A DNA stretch of 64,000 nucleotides from JBCCXZ01 sp965228005. GTDB taxonomy: Bacteria > Planctomycetota > Planctomycetia > Pirellulales > Lacipirellulaceae. This document shows positions 7,501 to 15,458 of the stretch, piece by piece. The stretch spans positions 1,302,001 through 1,366,000 of the forward strand of contig CBDDGV010000003.1 of NCBI GenBank assembly GCA_965228005.1, read 5' to 3'. The notes below the pieces were generated by a model. The model was not told where the DNA came from. It was given only the letters and a program-made list of their open reading frames with translations, and made no database searches. The translations under genes were made by a program, and so were the position numbers. Numbering within the stretch: position 1 is the stretch's first letter; each line of letters begins with the position of its first letter.

Positions 7501-8865
7501 TCAGTCGGTGAGTTCGGTGATGCACTCGTCCATGATCCGCAGGCCCACCTCGACGTCCTCGGCGTCGATCACCAGTGGCGGGGCAATGCGGACGACGCTC
7601 TCTCCGCAGGAGAGCAGCAGCAGGCCCTTGGTGAACGCGAGCTGCCCGAGTTTGTGGACCAACTCCGCGGCGGGCTCTTTCGTCTCGCGGTCTGTAACGA
7701 ACTCCACCCCGATGTAGAGGCCCGTGCCGCGGACGTCGCCGATGCACTCGTGCTTGTCCTGCAGGCGGTGCAGGCCCTGGAGCATCAACTCGCCCATCTC
7801 GCGGACGTGCTCGAGCAGTCCGTCTTCGACCACGTCGAGCGTGGCGAGGGCCGAAGCGCAGGCCACGGGGTTGCCGCCGTAGGTGCTGCCGTGGGATCCG
7901 GAGGCCCACTTCATGACCGACTCGCGGGCGACGATCGCGCCGATGGGCATGCCGGAGCCGAGGCCCTTGGCGGTGAGCAGCACGTCGGGCTCGACGCCGA
8001 AGTAGTCGGCGGCCCACATGTGGCCGGTGCGGCCGACGCCGGTCTGCACCTCGTCGAACACGAGCAGGATGCCGTGGTCGTCGCAGATCTCGCGGAGGCT
8101 GCGGATGAAGCTCTTGGGCGGGATGACGTAGCCGCCCTCGCCGAGCATCGGCTCGATGAAGATCGCCGCGACGTCTTTCGAGTAGAGGTGCCGGGAGAGC
8201 AGGTCGTGGATCTGGTGCAGGACGTAGTCGCCCACCTCGAGGCCGCCGGTGTTGAGGCGGTACTCGTCGGGGTACGGCACGTGGTGGATGCCGGGCAGCA
8301 TCGGTCCGAAGGTCGACCGCTGCTTCGCCTTGCTGGAGGTGAGGCTCATCGCGCCGTAGGTGCGGCCGTGGAAGGCCCGCTGGAAGGCGATGAGCTCGCT
8401 GCGTCCGGTCGAGTTGCGGACCAGCTTGATGGCGCCCTCGACGGCCTCGGCGCCGGAGTTGGAGAGGAATACGCGCTTCTTGCTCTCGCCGGGGGCGATC
8501 TTGGCGAGCCGCTCGCAGAGCGAGGCCATCGTTTGGTAGTAGAAGTCTGTGCCGCAGATGTGGAAGAACTTGCCCGCCGCCTCACGCACGGCCTCGACCA
8601 CGCGTGGGTGGCTGTAGCCGGTGGAGGCCACGGCGATGCCGGCCATGAAGTCGAGGTAGCGGTTGCCGTCGAGGTCCTCGATCACCGGGCCCTCGCCGTG
8701 CGAGACCGTGAGCGGGTACTCCTTGATGTAGGAGGTCGAGGAGTACTCGGCGTCCTGGTCGATCACGGCTTTGGACTTCGGGCCGGGCGGGTGGACGAGG
8801 ATGCGGGGGTACTCGCCGCCGAAGGCCTTCTCGATGCCGGGCGAGGTGGGTGATGTGGTGCTCAC
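7501..8865 (-). CDS. Class III aminotransferase (second, GABA/ornithine/lysine-type)
   Basis: 454-residue class III aminotransferase closely resembling the acetylornithine/4-aminobutyrate group: 'DLDGNRYLDFMAGIAV' at the N-terminus, 'FLSNSGAEAVEGAIKL' for phosphate binding, 'LVFDEVQTGVGRTG' with the cofactor Asp, and 'TAKGLGSGMPIGAI' with the PLP lysine. This group mostly removes terminal (omega) amino groups from GABA, ornithine, lysine or their relatives, and also contains archaeal omega-amino-acid enzymes. GTG start at 8865. It lies between the aldehyde dehydrogenase and the first aminotransferase, consistent with making a semialdehyde that the dehydrogenase oxidises. The exact substrate is unproven. 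Confidence 0.88.
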   Translation of the reverse strand: MSTTSPTSPGIEKAFGGEYPRILVHPPGPKSKAVIDQDAEYSSTSYIKEYPLTVSHGEGPVIEDLDGNRYLDFMAGIAVASTGYSHPRVVEAVREAAGKFFHICGTDFYYQTMASLCERLAKIAPGESKKRVFLSNSGAEAVEGAIKLVRNSTGRSELIAFQRAFHGRTYGAMSLTSSKAKQRSTFGPMLPGIHHVPYPDEYRLNTGGLEVGDYVLHQIHDLLSRHLYSKDVAAIFIEPMLGEGGYVIPPKSFIRSLREICDDHGILLVFDEVQTGVGRTGHMWAADYFGVEPDVLLTAKGLGSGMPIGAIVARESVMKWASGSHGSTYGGNPVACASALATLDVVEDGLLEHVREMGELMLQGLHRLQDKHECIGDVRGTGLYIGVEFVTDRETKEPAAELVHKLGQLAFTKGLLLLSCGESVVRIAPPLVIDAEDVEVGLRIMDECITELTD

Positions 8866-8923
8866 GGTTTGGGCGTGCTCCGGTAGTTACCTGAGGTCTC
8901 TTATCCGATTCTAGTCAGCTAGC

Positions 8924-10504
8924 CTACTCGCGGATGCGGGTGCGGCACTGCTCGCGCATGAACTGGGCGACGTAGTAGGGCCCGCAACCGCCCTTGCCGC
9001 TGCCGCCGGAGCCTTTCCAGCCGCAGAAGGGTTGGGCGCCCGGCCAGGCGCCGGTGGTGGCGCCGGTCCGCTTGTTGACGTAGGTGACGCCGGCCTCGAT
9101 CTCGTTGTAGAACCGCTCGATCTCGTCTTCCTTCTCACTGAAGAAACCGGCGGTCAGGCCGTACTCCACCTTGTTGCTCTCGTCGAGCGCCTGGTCGAGG
9201 CTGTCGACGACGCCGACGGTGAGGACGGGGACGAAGAACTCCTCGGTGAACAGCGTGCTCTCTAGCGGCGCCTTGGCGACGGTGGGGGCGACGTAGTGGC
9301 CCTTGGACATCTCGCCCTCGGTGAGCCGGTTGCCGCCGACGAGCACCTCGCCCTCAGACTTGGCCTGGGCGACGGCGCCTTCGTACTTCTTGACGGCCGC
9401 CTCGTTGATGACGGGGCCGAGGTAGACGCCCTCCTGGGTGGGGTCGCCGATGACGATGCCCTCGGTCTCGGCGAGCAGCTTCTCGACAAAGGCGTCCGCC
9501 ACGTCGCGGTGGACGTACACCCGAGAGCACGCGCTGCACTTCTGGTTCTGGAGGCCCCAGGCGCTCTTGGCGACTCCCTGGGCGGCGGCTTCGAGGTCGG
9601 CGGTGTCCATCACGATGGCCGGGTTCTTGCCGCCCAGCTCCATGAGGCACGGCTTCACCCACTTGTCGCTGAGCGAGTGGAACATCCGCATGCCGACCGG
9701 TTTGGAGCCGGTGAACACCACGCCGTCGACCTTGGGGTGCAGCACGAGCGGGTCGCCGATCTCGGAGCCGCTGCCGGTAATGAAGTTGAACACGCCCGGC
9801 GGAAGCCCCGCGTCGCGGTAGACCTCGTAGAGCTTCAGCCCCGTCCAAGGCGTGTCCTTGGCGGGCTTGTAGACGACCGTGTTGCCGGCCACGAGCGCCG
9901 CGGAAGACATGCCGCACGAGAGGGCCATCGGGAAGTTGAACGGCGCGATGCAGGCGAACACGCCGTAGGGGCGGAGCACATCGATGTTCGTCTCGACCGG
10001 AGTGATGCGGTTCATCTCGCGGACGAACCCGTTGGCATCCTCCATCTGGTCGCAGTAGTAGTCGATCAGGTCGGCCGACTCCTCGGCGTCGCCGATGGAT
10101 TCGAAGCGGTTCTTGCCGACCTCGATGCTCATGATCGCGGCGATTTCGAACTTGCGCTCGCGGATGAGCTTGGCCGCTTTGCGCATCAGGGCGACGCGTT
10201 CCTGCCAAGGGGTGGCGGCCCAGGCGCGGCGGGCGCCGTGGGCGGCTTCAACGGCGCGGTCGACCTCGGCGGCGGTCGCGGCCTGGAACTTGCCGAGCAC
10301 CAGGCTGGTGTCGATCGGCGAGGTGTTCGCAAGCGGCGGAGCGTCGACTGTTACCGCCTCATCGCCGATATAGATGGGGTGCAGCTTGTCGAAGTCGGCC
10401 CGGATCGCCTGGAGAGCCTCGTCAAAGTAGTGGTGGAACGCCGAGAGGTCGACGTCGGCGGTCGTGTACGTGATCCGGATTTCTTCAGCGGGGGGAAACG
10501 GCAC
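8924..10504 (-). CDS. Aldehyde dehydrogenase of the pyrroline-5-carboxylate dehydrogenase group
   Basis: 526-residue NAD(P)-dependent aldehyde dehydrogenase. The nucleophile is in 'QNQKCSACSRVYV', the CSACSR string being typical of the glutamate-semialdehyde (P5CDH, RocA/PutA) branch. The general base is in 'MELGGKNPA', and the N-terminal 'HPIYIGDEAV' segment also matches P5CDH. The GTG at 10504 has GGGGA upstream; a longer frame starting at 10609 adds a low-complexity N-terminus not expected in the family. In this operon the likely job is oxidation of an amino-semialdehyde released by the second aminotransferase. 3-Aminoadipate semialdehyde would cyclise to a five-membered pyrroline like P5C, which could explain the enzyme type (inference). 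Confidence 0.88.
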   Translation of the reverse strand: MPFPPAEEIRITYTTADVDLSAFHHYFDEALQAIRADFDKLHPIYIGDEAVTVDAPPLANTSPIDTSLVLGKFQAATAAEVDRAVEAAHGARRAWAATPWQERVALMRKAAKLIRERKFEIAAIMSIEVGKNRFESIGDAEESADLIDYYCDQMEDANGFVREMNRITPVETNIDVLRPYGVFACIAPFNFPMALSCGMSSAALVAGNTVVYKPAKDTPWTGLKLYEVYRDAGLPPGVFNFITGSGSEIGDPLVLHPKVDGVVFTGSKPVGMRMFHSLSDKWVKPCLMELGGKNPAIVMDTADLEAAAQGVAKSAWGLQNQKCSACSRVYVHRDVADAFVEKLLAETEGIVIGDPTQEGVYLGPVINEAAVKKYEGAVAQAKSEGEVLVGGNRLTEGEMSKGHYVAPTVAKAPLESTLFTEEFFVPVLTVGVVDSLDQALDESNKVEYGLTAGFFSEKEDEIERFYNEIEAGVTYVNKRTGATTGAWPGAQPFCGWKGSGGSGKGGCGPYYVAQFMREQCRTRIRE

Positions 10505-10615
10505 TGGAGGGTCCCCGGGTTGTCGCCTGCGAGGGGCTCGGCCATTCACGGCAGAAAGCCGCGATCCGGCCCCAATCCTGTATTGTGGACGAACGTCCGG
10601 AGCTTGCAAGATACA

Positions 10616-12049
10616 TCACATGGGATCATGCAATTGCGCAACGCCCTCGATGATCGACGCAGGATCGCGACGTGCGTACCGGCCGCAAAGCCACATCACC
10701 AGGCAGCTCACCGGGAGGGCGATCAGGATGCCCGAGCGTTTCGGCAACGCGTCCGACAGAACGACGCTCGCGACGTAAACGCCGGTACCGCAGAGGAACG
10801 AGCCGACGCCGCCGGCGAGGTTGGCGCGCTTCCACCACAGGCCGGCAACGACCGGCACGAACAGGCCGGCGCTAAGGGCGCCGATCGCGTCGGTGTAGTA
10901 GGCCGTGATGAGTTCGGGCGGCGAGTAGGCCAGGTACATGGCGAGAAGCCCCACGGCCCACACGACGGCGATGTTGATGCGGCTGATGGCCCGGCTGCTG
11001 AGGTCCGTGCCCCAGGCGGTGGCGATGAGGTCGTGGGCGATCGCCGAGCTGCACGCGAGCAGCAAGGCGTCGGTGGTCGACATCACCGCGGCGAGCACCG
11101 CCGCCACGGCCAGGCCGCGGGTGACGGGGTCGAACTCGCTCTGCATGAGCTTGAGGAAGATCTGGTCGCTGTCGCCGAGCTCGGGGTAGAGCACCTTGCC
11201 GACCGGGACGATGATCATCACCGCCGCCAGGATGACCGCGGAGTAAAAGACCATTGCGAGGTTCAGCGAGAGCCGCGCGCCGTGGGCGTCGCGGGCCGTG
11301 TAGACGCGCATCACCACGTGCGGGACGATCGGGATGGCCAAGGCCCAAACGAGAAATGAGCCGAGGTCTGTCGTGAACGAGCGTTGTGCGACCTTGCCGA
11401 GCTCCGGCGCGGCCTGGACCCCGGCTTGGAAGACCTCCGCGGGCGAGCCGTTGCGGGCCATCAGGAGCGCCGCCGTGCCGAGGACGACGAGCACCATCAT
11501 CGTCCCCTGGACAACGTCGGTCCAGGTGATCGCGTGCATGCCGCCCACCGAGACGTAGAGCACGAACACGAGGGTGGCGAGGGTGAGCGACGTGTCGTAG
11601 GGGATGCCGAGCAGCGTCTCGGCCGTGATGCCGGCGGCCTTCATCTGCGCGACGATGTACATGGTGAAGCTGGCCACGATCAGCAGCGGGACGCCGACGC
11701 GGATGATCGGGTGGGGGTAGCGCCAGGCGAGGAAGTCGGTGATCGTGAACTTGCCGAAACGCCGGAGGGGCCGGGCCACGAGGATCGAAGCCAGCGGGAA
11801 GCCGACGACCGCCCCCGCGAAGAGGGCCAGGGTGGCCGGGATGCCGGCGTTGTAGGCGTAGCCCATCACCCCGACGATCGAGCCCCCGCTGGCGAGCGCG
11901 GCCATGATTGCCATGGCGTTCACCCAGGGCCCGATGCTGCGGCCGGCGACCCAGTACTCGTCCCGAGAGGTGAGCACCCGCCGCGACATGGCGACGCCGA
12001 TCCCGGTGCAGGCCAGCAAGTACACAACGACCAGAACGCGTTCGATCAC
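10616..12049 (-). CDS. Sodium:solute symporter (SSS family)
   Basis: 477-residue membrane carrier of the SSS (PanF/PutP/ActP) family with about 13 hydrophobic segments. Family marks include 'DEYWVAGRSIGPWVNAMA' in the first loop, 'WRYPHPIIRVG' and the sodium-site region 'LAAVMSTTDALLLACSS'. The GTG at 12049 overlaps the stop of the upstream small membrane protein as GTGA, fixing the start. It is the likely importer for the catabolic operon that follows. The family carries amino acids, acetate, pantothenate and sugars; the substrate cannot be read from the sequence, and lysine or another amino acid is suggested only by the neighbours. Confidence 0.9.
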   Translation of the reverse strand: MIERVLVVVYLLACTGIGVAMSRRVLTSRDEYWVAGRSIGPWVNAMAIMAALASGGSIVGVMGYAYNAGIPATLALFAGAVVGFPLASILVARPLRRFGKFTITDFLAWRYPHPIIRVGVPLLIVASFTMYIVAQMKAAGITAETLLGIPYDTSLTLATLVFVLYVSVGGMHAITWTDVVQGTMMVLVVLGTAALLMARNGSPAEVFQAGVQAAPELGKVAQRSFTTDLGSFLVWALAIPIVPHVVMRVYTARDAHGARLSLNLAMVFYSAVILAAVMIIVPVGKVLYPELGDSDQIFLKLMQSEFDPVTRGLAVAAVLAAVMSTTDALLLACSSAIAHDLIATAWGTDLSSRAISRINIAVVWAVGLLAMYLAYSPPELITAYYTDAIGALSAGLFVPVVAGLWWKRANLAGGVGSFLCGTGVYVASVVLSDALPKRSGILIALPVSCLVMWLCGRYARRDPASIIEGVAQLHDPM

Positions 12050-12270
12050 CCCGCGTCCTCCGTTTGAGCGGCAAGGCGTTTCGCGAGCAGCAGCCGCACC
12101 AGGGCGACGGTTGGCGAGAGCACCATCAATAGCGCCATCATCCAGCCGAGCAGCGACATGCCGGCCCACTCGACGGCGCGCATCGCGGGCAGGAAGGCGA
12201 CCACCGAGAACGCCAGGAGCACGGCGATGTAGAGCAGGTCGCCAGCGGGCATGGGGAAGAAGCTTTTCAT
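12046..12270 (-). CDS. Small two-helix membrane protein, putative SSS accessory subunit
   Basis: 74-residue protein with two hydrophobic segments ('LLYIAVLLAFSVVAFLP' and a second beginning near 'GMSLLGWMMALLMVLS') and a short charged C-terminus. Small two-helix partners preceding SSS transporters are known (YjcH/DUF485 with ActP, YhdT/DUF997 with PanF). This one has the same size, position and stop/start overlap (GTGA) with the symporter, so I infer an accessory subunit or chaperone; I cannot place it firmly in either DUF. It is probably the first gene of the lysine operon, 74 bp after the BASS transporter gene. Confidence 0.75.
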   Translation of the reverse strand: MKSFFPMPAGDLLYIAVLLAFSVVAFLPAMRAVEWAGMSLLGWMMALLMVLSPTVALVRLLLAKRLAAQTEDAG

Positions 12271-12344
12271 GATCGCCCGGAGGCTCGGAGGAAGGCTGCT
12301 TGCTCCGATAACTTAACGGGCATCCGCGGGGCGGCGAAGCCCGC

Positions 12345-13307
12345 TTACGTGTTGGGCCCGTCGTCGGTATGCCGCAGGCGGTCGGCGATGAAGGTGTCGA
12401 TCACGAGCTGCAGGATGTGGTGCGCGAGCACCGGCAGGATGGTGAGTTCGCCGTATTCAAGTGACAACGCCAGAGCTACGGTGAGCGTCGTTTGCGCGCC
12501 GGCGAAGCCGACGGCGATCTGCTCTTCGCGGGGCATGCCACAGACCGCCGCCGCGCGGAAGGCGCACCACCAAGCGGCGAGGTGGACGGCCGAGATGCAC
12601 GCGAGCAGCCACGGCAGCTGCCAGACGAGCTTCGTGAAACCGTCGCCCAACGTCTGCAGCGTTGTGCCGCACACGACGGAGCCGACGAAGACGATCACGA
12701 GCACGCCCATCTGGCCGATGGCGCTGACGAGGGCCCCGCTGCGGCTGGCCCAGTCGCGGATGGGGGGGATCAGCCGGAGGAGCTGTCCCGCAACCAGAGG
12801 GCACACGATGAGCACGAGGAGCTTCTGGGCCGTTTCGACAAACGAGAGGCCTTCGGCTGTGCGGCCCGCCAGCAGCCACAGCACGGCCGGGGTGGCGAGG
12901 AAGCAGGCGAGGTTGGTGATGATGGTGACCATGATGGCCGTGGCGGGGTTGCCGCCGGCGAGCCGGGTCCAGACCGCGGCGGAGGCCAGTGTGCATGGGG
13001 CCGCGACGGCGACGATCAGCCCCAGGCGGAACTCCTCCGGCAGCAGGAAGGTGGCACCCCAGGCGATGGCCGGGAGCAATCCGTAGTTGGCGGCGGTGGC
13101 CAGCGCGGCCGGCCCCGGGCTGCGGAGCGTTCCGAAGAAGGCGCCGATATGCAGAGGCAGCGAGGTGGCCAGCAGCACCGCGGCGATCATCGAGTTCCGC
13201 GGGACGCGGTCGGCGACGGGGGCGAGCGTCGCGGGCGCCGCGATTCCGCCGCAGAGGATCGCCAGCAAGGCGATCATGAACCAACGCCGGCGGAGGAAGT
13301 CGCGCAT
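12345..13307 (-). CDS. Bile acid:sodium symporter (SBF-like) family transporter
   Basis: 320-residue membrane protein with about ten hydrophobic segments, matching the SBF-like (BASS, YfeH-type) transporters. Marks are 'PRNSMIAAVLLATSLPL' in the first repeat, 'VAAPCTLASAAVWTRLAGGN' with the family's crossover-helix pattern, and 'VGFAGAQTTLTVALAL' in the second repeat. Such proteins move organic anions with sodium. It begins 3 bp after the stop of the upstream lipoprotein gene, so it is probably cotranscribed with kdsA and that lipoprotein; the link to the downstream catabolic genes (74 bp) is possible but weaker. The substrate is unknown. Confidence 0.85.
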   Translation of the reverse strand: MRDFLRRRWFMIALLAILCGGIAAPATLAPVADRVPRNSMIAAVLLATSLPLHIGAFFGTLRSPGPAALATAANYGLLPAIAWGATFLLPEEFRLGLIVAVAAPCTLASAAVWTRLAGGNPATAIMVTIITNLACFLATPAVLWLLAGRTAEGLSFVETAQKLLVLIVCPLVAGQLLRLIPPIRDWASRSGALVSAIGQMGVLVIVFVGSVVCGTTLQTLGDGFTKLVWQLPWLLACISAVHLAAWWCAFRAAAVCGMPREEQIAVGFAGAQTTLTVALALSLEYGELTILPVLAHHILQLVIDTFIADRLRHTDDGPNT

Positions 13308-13310
13308 CGG

Positions 13311-15458
13311 TTACTCGTTAGCAACCGGTTCGGTGCTGGCCGGCGGTGCGGGCTCTTCGGCGACTCCGTCTTCCGCGGGAGCAGCCTCGGCGGGCTCTTC
13401 GGTCGGATCGTCGTCCGTCGGCGGTTCCGCCGGGCCGGCGAGTTGCCTCGCGCGGACGAGGTTGCCCTGGCGTTGCGGCGATTGATCCGTCCGCAGCAAC
13501 TCGGCGGCTTCTGCGGGATTGTCGAGGGCTTCCAGGCAGCGGGCGCGGTTGTAGAGCAGTCCCCCTGCCCACGGCTCGGCCCCCGGGACGGGGCTCTCGA
13601 CGCGGTCGAGCCAGTTGAGCGCCACCTCCGGCATGCCAAGGTCGTACCGCAGGAGCGCCTGCCAGTAAGCCGCGTCCGACTTGGCGGTGCGGTAGATGAT
13701 CTGCTTGGCCGGTTCGAGCTGACGCAGGAGGCGTTCCTGCGGTCGGATACGCGGGTCGGTGTAGAGCTTCGAGGCCTGCCGGTGCCCGCGGCGGGGTTCG
13801 GCGAGCGGGTCGTCGCGTTCGGAGGGCGAAACGTCTTTCGTGCCTTGGAAGTGCAGCACCCGCGCCCGCCAGAGCCGCGGGCGCTGGCCGAACACAAAGA
13901 ACCGCGAGCCGGCCATCTGACGCTGTTGGTCGGACATGGTCAGGTCGGCGGCGATGTTCACCAGCGTGCCCGGCCAGAGCTTCGGCTGCAGATCGACGCC
14001 GGCTTCTTGGAGTCGCTGAACGATGGCGTCGACGTCGGCCGTCAGCGCCACGGCTTCCTGACCCTTCAGGAACCCCTGGATGCGGGCGGCCCGCTTGGAG
14101 AGCTGCAGGGGCGTGGCCGGGAGCCAGGCCTGCAGGTTGTCGAGCTTGTCGGCGTTGAGCGGGTACGTTTGTTCCTCGGTGTCGAGTTGGCGGAGCAGCT
14201 CGGGGTTCGCGCGCACCTCGGCGAGTGTTGCGACGCTGCCTTCTTTCTCGCCGGGGACGGGCAGACCGTAGCGGGGGTCGTACAGCAGCAGCCCCCGTTC
14301 GGCGAGGACGCCGACCAGCAGGAGGTTGTCGTCGCCGGTGAGGATCACCGCGTCGAGCTGCTGCTGGCGGCAGAGTTCGACGAACGCCAGACCGCGCATC
14401 GCGGCGGTCGCCTGGCCGTACATCAGCACCTGCCAGAGGTGGTAGGCGAAGCCGGGCGCATCGTCGGGGTAGAGCTGCGTGTTGCGGATGGTCCAGTCGA
14501 ACAGCTCGGCGGCGTTCTCTGCGGCCTCGAGCCCGTCGCCGCGGGCCCAGTCGGAGATGTCGCGAGCCCAGACGTAGGACTGTATCTCGCGGGCCTCGCC
14601 GATCGAGAACCGGCCGTCGGCGAGGGCTTCCTGGGAGATCGCCGCGGCGATGGGGCCGGCGGCGAGGATGGGCTGGGGCAGCCCGTCGAGCAGCGGCGTC
14701 CGCTTCCAGTCGGGGGCGTTGTCCGCGGCGTTGCGGAGCCACTGGTTCATCCGCTCGACGAGCTGCTGCAGCTCGCGCTCGTCGGGCGTGGGCTCCCAGT
14801 CGACCATCGGCTCGCCCCGCTGGACGTAGTAGCTCAACCGGCTGAAGATCTCGTTGAGCCGGCGGTCGCTGTAGCGCCAGACCTCGATGCGCTGCGGAAC
14901 GGTCATCGGTTGGTTGAGGCCGCCCTCGATGATGACCGCCCGCTCGGGGCTCTGGGTCGCGAGGCGCCGGACCCTTAGCTCGATGTGCGTCCGCTGCTCG
15001 ATGCCGCGTTCGAGGCTCTCCTCGTCGAGTGCTGCGTAGTACCGGAGCACGTCGCCGGGGCGGACGCCCGCCCGGCGGAGGTCGACGTTGTTCGAGGTGA
15101 AGGCCAGGAAGTTGACCGGCCCGTCGGGGACTTCTGGGTTTACAGTGGCGATGGCCATTGCTTCTTTCTTGTCCGAAGTGCTGGCGGAGTCGAGCAGCTT
15201 GGTCGGGGGCGTCAGGTCGACGTCGACCGCGTCGGCGAGGTTGTTCAGCGAGTCGGCGATGTTCCGCTGCAACACCATCGAGGGGTCGCGCTGCCGACGC
15301 GCGGCGGCGCTGCCGGCTGGCTGGGCCTTCTGCGAACCCGGGCAGCCGGTCACGAACAGCACCAGAGCAAGCGGCAGGAGGAGGATGCCGGCGGGCGGGC
15401 CGGGGCGTAGCTTTGAAAACGGCACAGGCGTCTGGGAGGAGTTCTGGTAGGGGGGCAT
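13311..15458 (-). CDS. Large exported lipoprotein of unknown function
   Basis: 715-residue protein with a lipoprotein signal: basic N-region, hydrophobic 'ILLLPLALVLFVTGC' and lipobox cysteine Cys39. The mature part begins with a low-complexity linker, contains a central region with 'GLAFVELCRQQQLDAVIL' that recalls transglutaminase-like folds (suggestive only), then helical TPR-like segments near 570-650 ('LLYNRARCLEALDNPAEAAEL') and an acidic Pro/Glu-rich tail. Its ATG shares one base with the kdsA stop (TGATG), so it is translationally coupled to kdsA. Position and lipidation suggest an envelope role. I do not recognise a characterised family. Confidence 0.8.
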   Translation of the reverse strand: MPPYQNSSQTPVPFSKLRPGPPAGILLLPLALVLFVTGCPGSQKAQPAGSAAARRQRDPSMVLQRNIADSLNNLADAVDVDLTPPTKLLDSASTSDKKEAMAIATVNPEVPDGPVNFLAFTSNNVDLRRAGVRPGDVLRYYAALDEESLERGIEQRTHIELRVRRLATQSPERAVIIEGGLNQPMTVPQRIEVWRYSDRRLNEIFSRLSYYVQRGEPMVDWEPTPDERELQQLVERMNQWLRNAADNAPDWKRTPLLDGLPQPILAAGPIAAAISQEALADGRFSIGEAREIQSYVWARDISDWARGDGLEAAENAAELFDWTIRNTQLYPDDAPGFAYHLWQVLMYGQATAAMRGLAFVELCRQQQLDAVILTGDDNLLLVGVLAERGLLLYDPRYGLPVPGEKEGSVATLAEVRANPELLRQLDTEEQTYPLNADKLDNLQAWLPATPLQLSKRAARIQGFLKGQEAVALTADVDAIVQRLQEAGVDLQPKLWPGTLVNIAADLTMSDQQRQMAGSRFFVFGQRPRLWRARVLHFQGTKDVSPSERDDPLAEPRRGHRQASKLYTDPRIRPQERLLRQLEPAKQIIYRTAKSDAAYWQALLRYDLGMPEVALNWLDRVESPVPGAEPWAGGLLYNRARCLEALDNPAEAAELLRTDQSPQRQGNLVRARQLAGPAEPPTDDDPTEEPAEAAPAEDGVAEEPAPPASTEPVANE

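Noticed and set aside
12492..14978. 828-codon open frame on the plus strand opposite the BASS transporter and lipoprotein genes
   Set aside because: Composition (Ala, Arg, Gly, Val, Asp-rich, no hydrophobic pattern) is that of an antisense shadow in GC-rich DNA; the minus-strand frames have clear families and signals.
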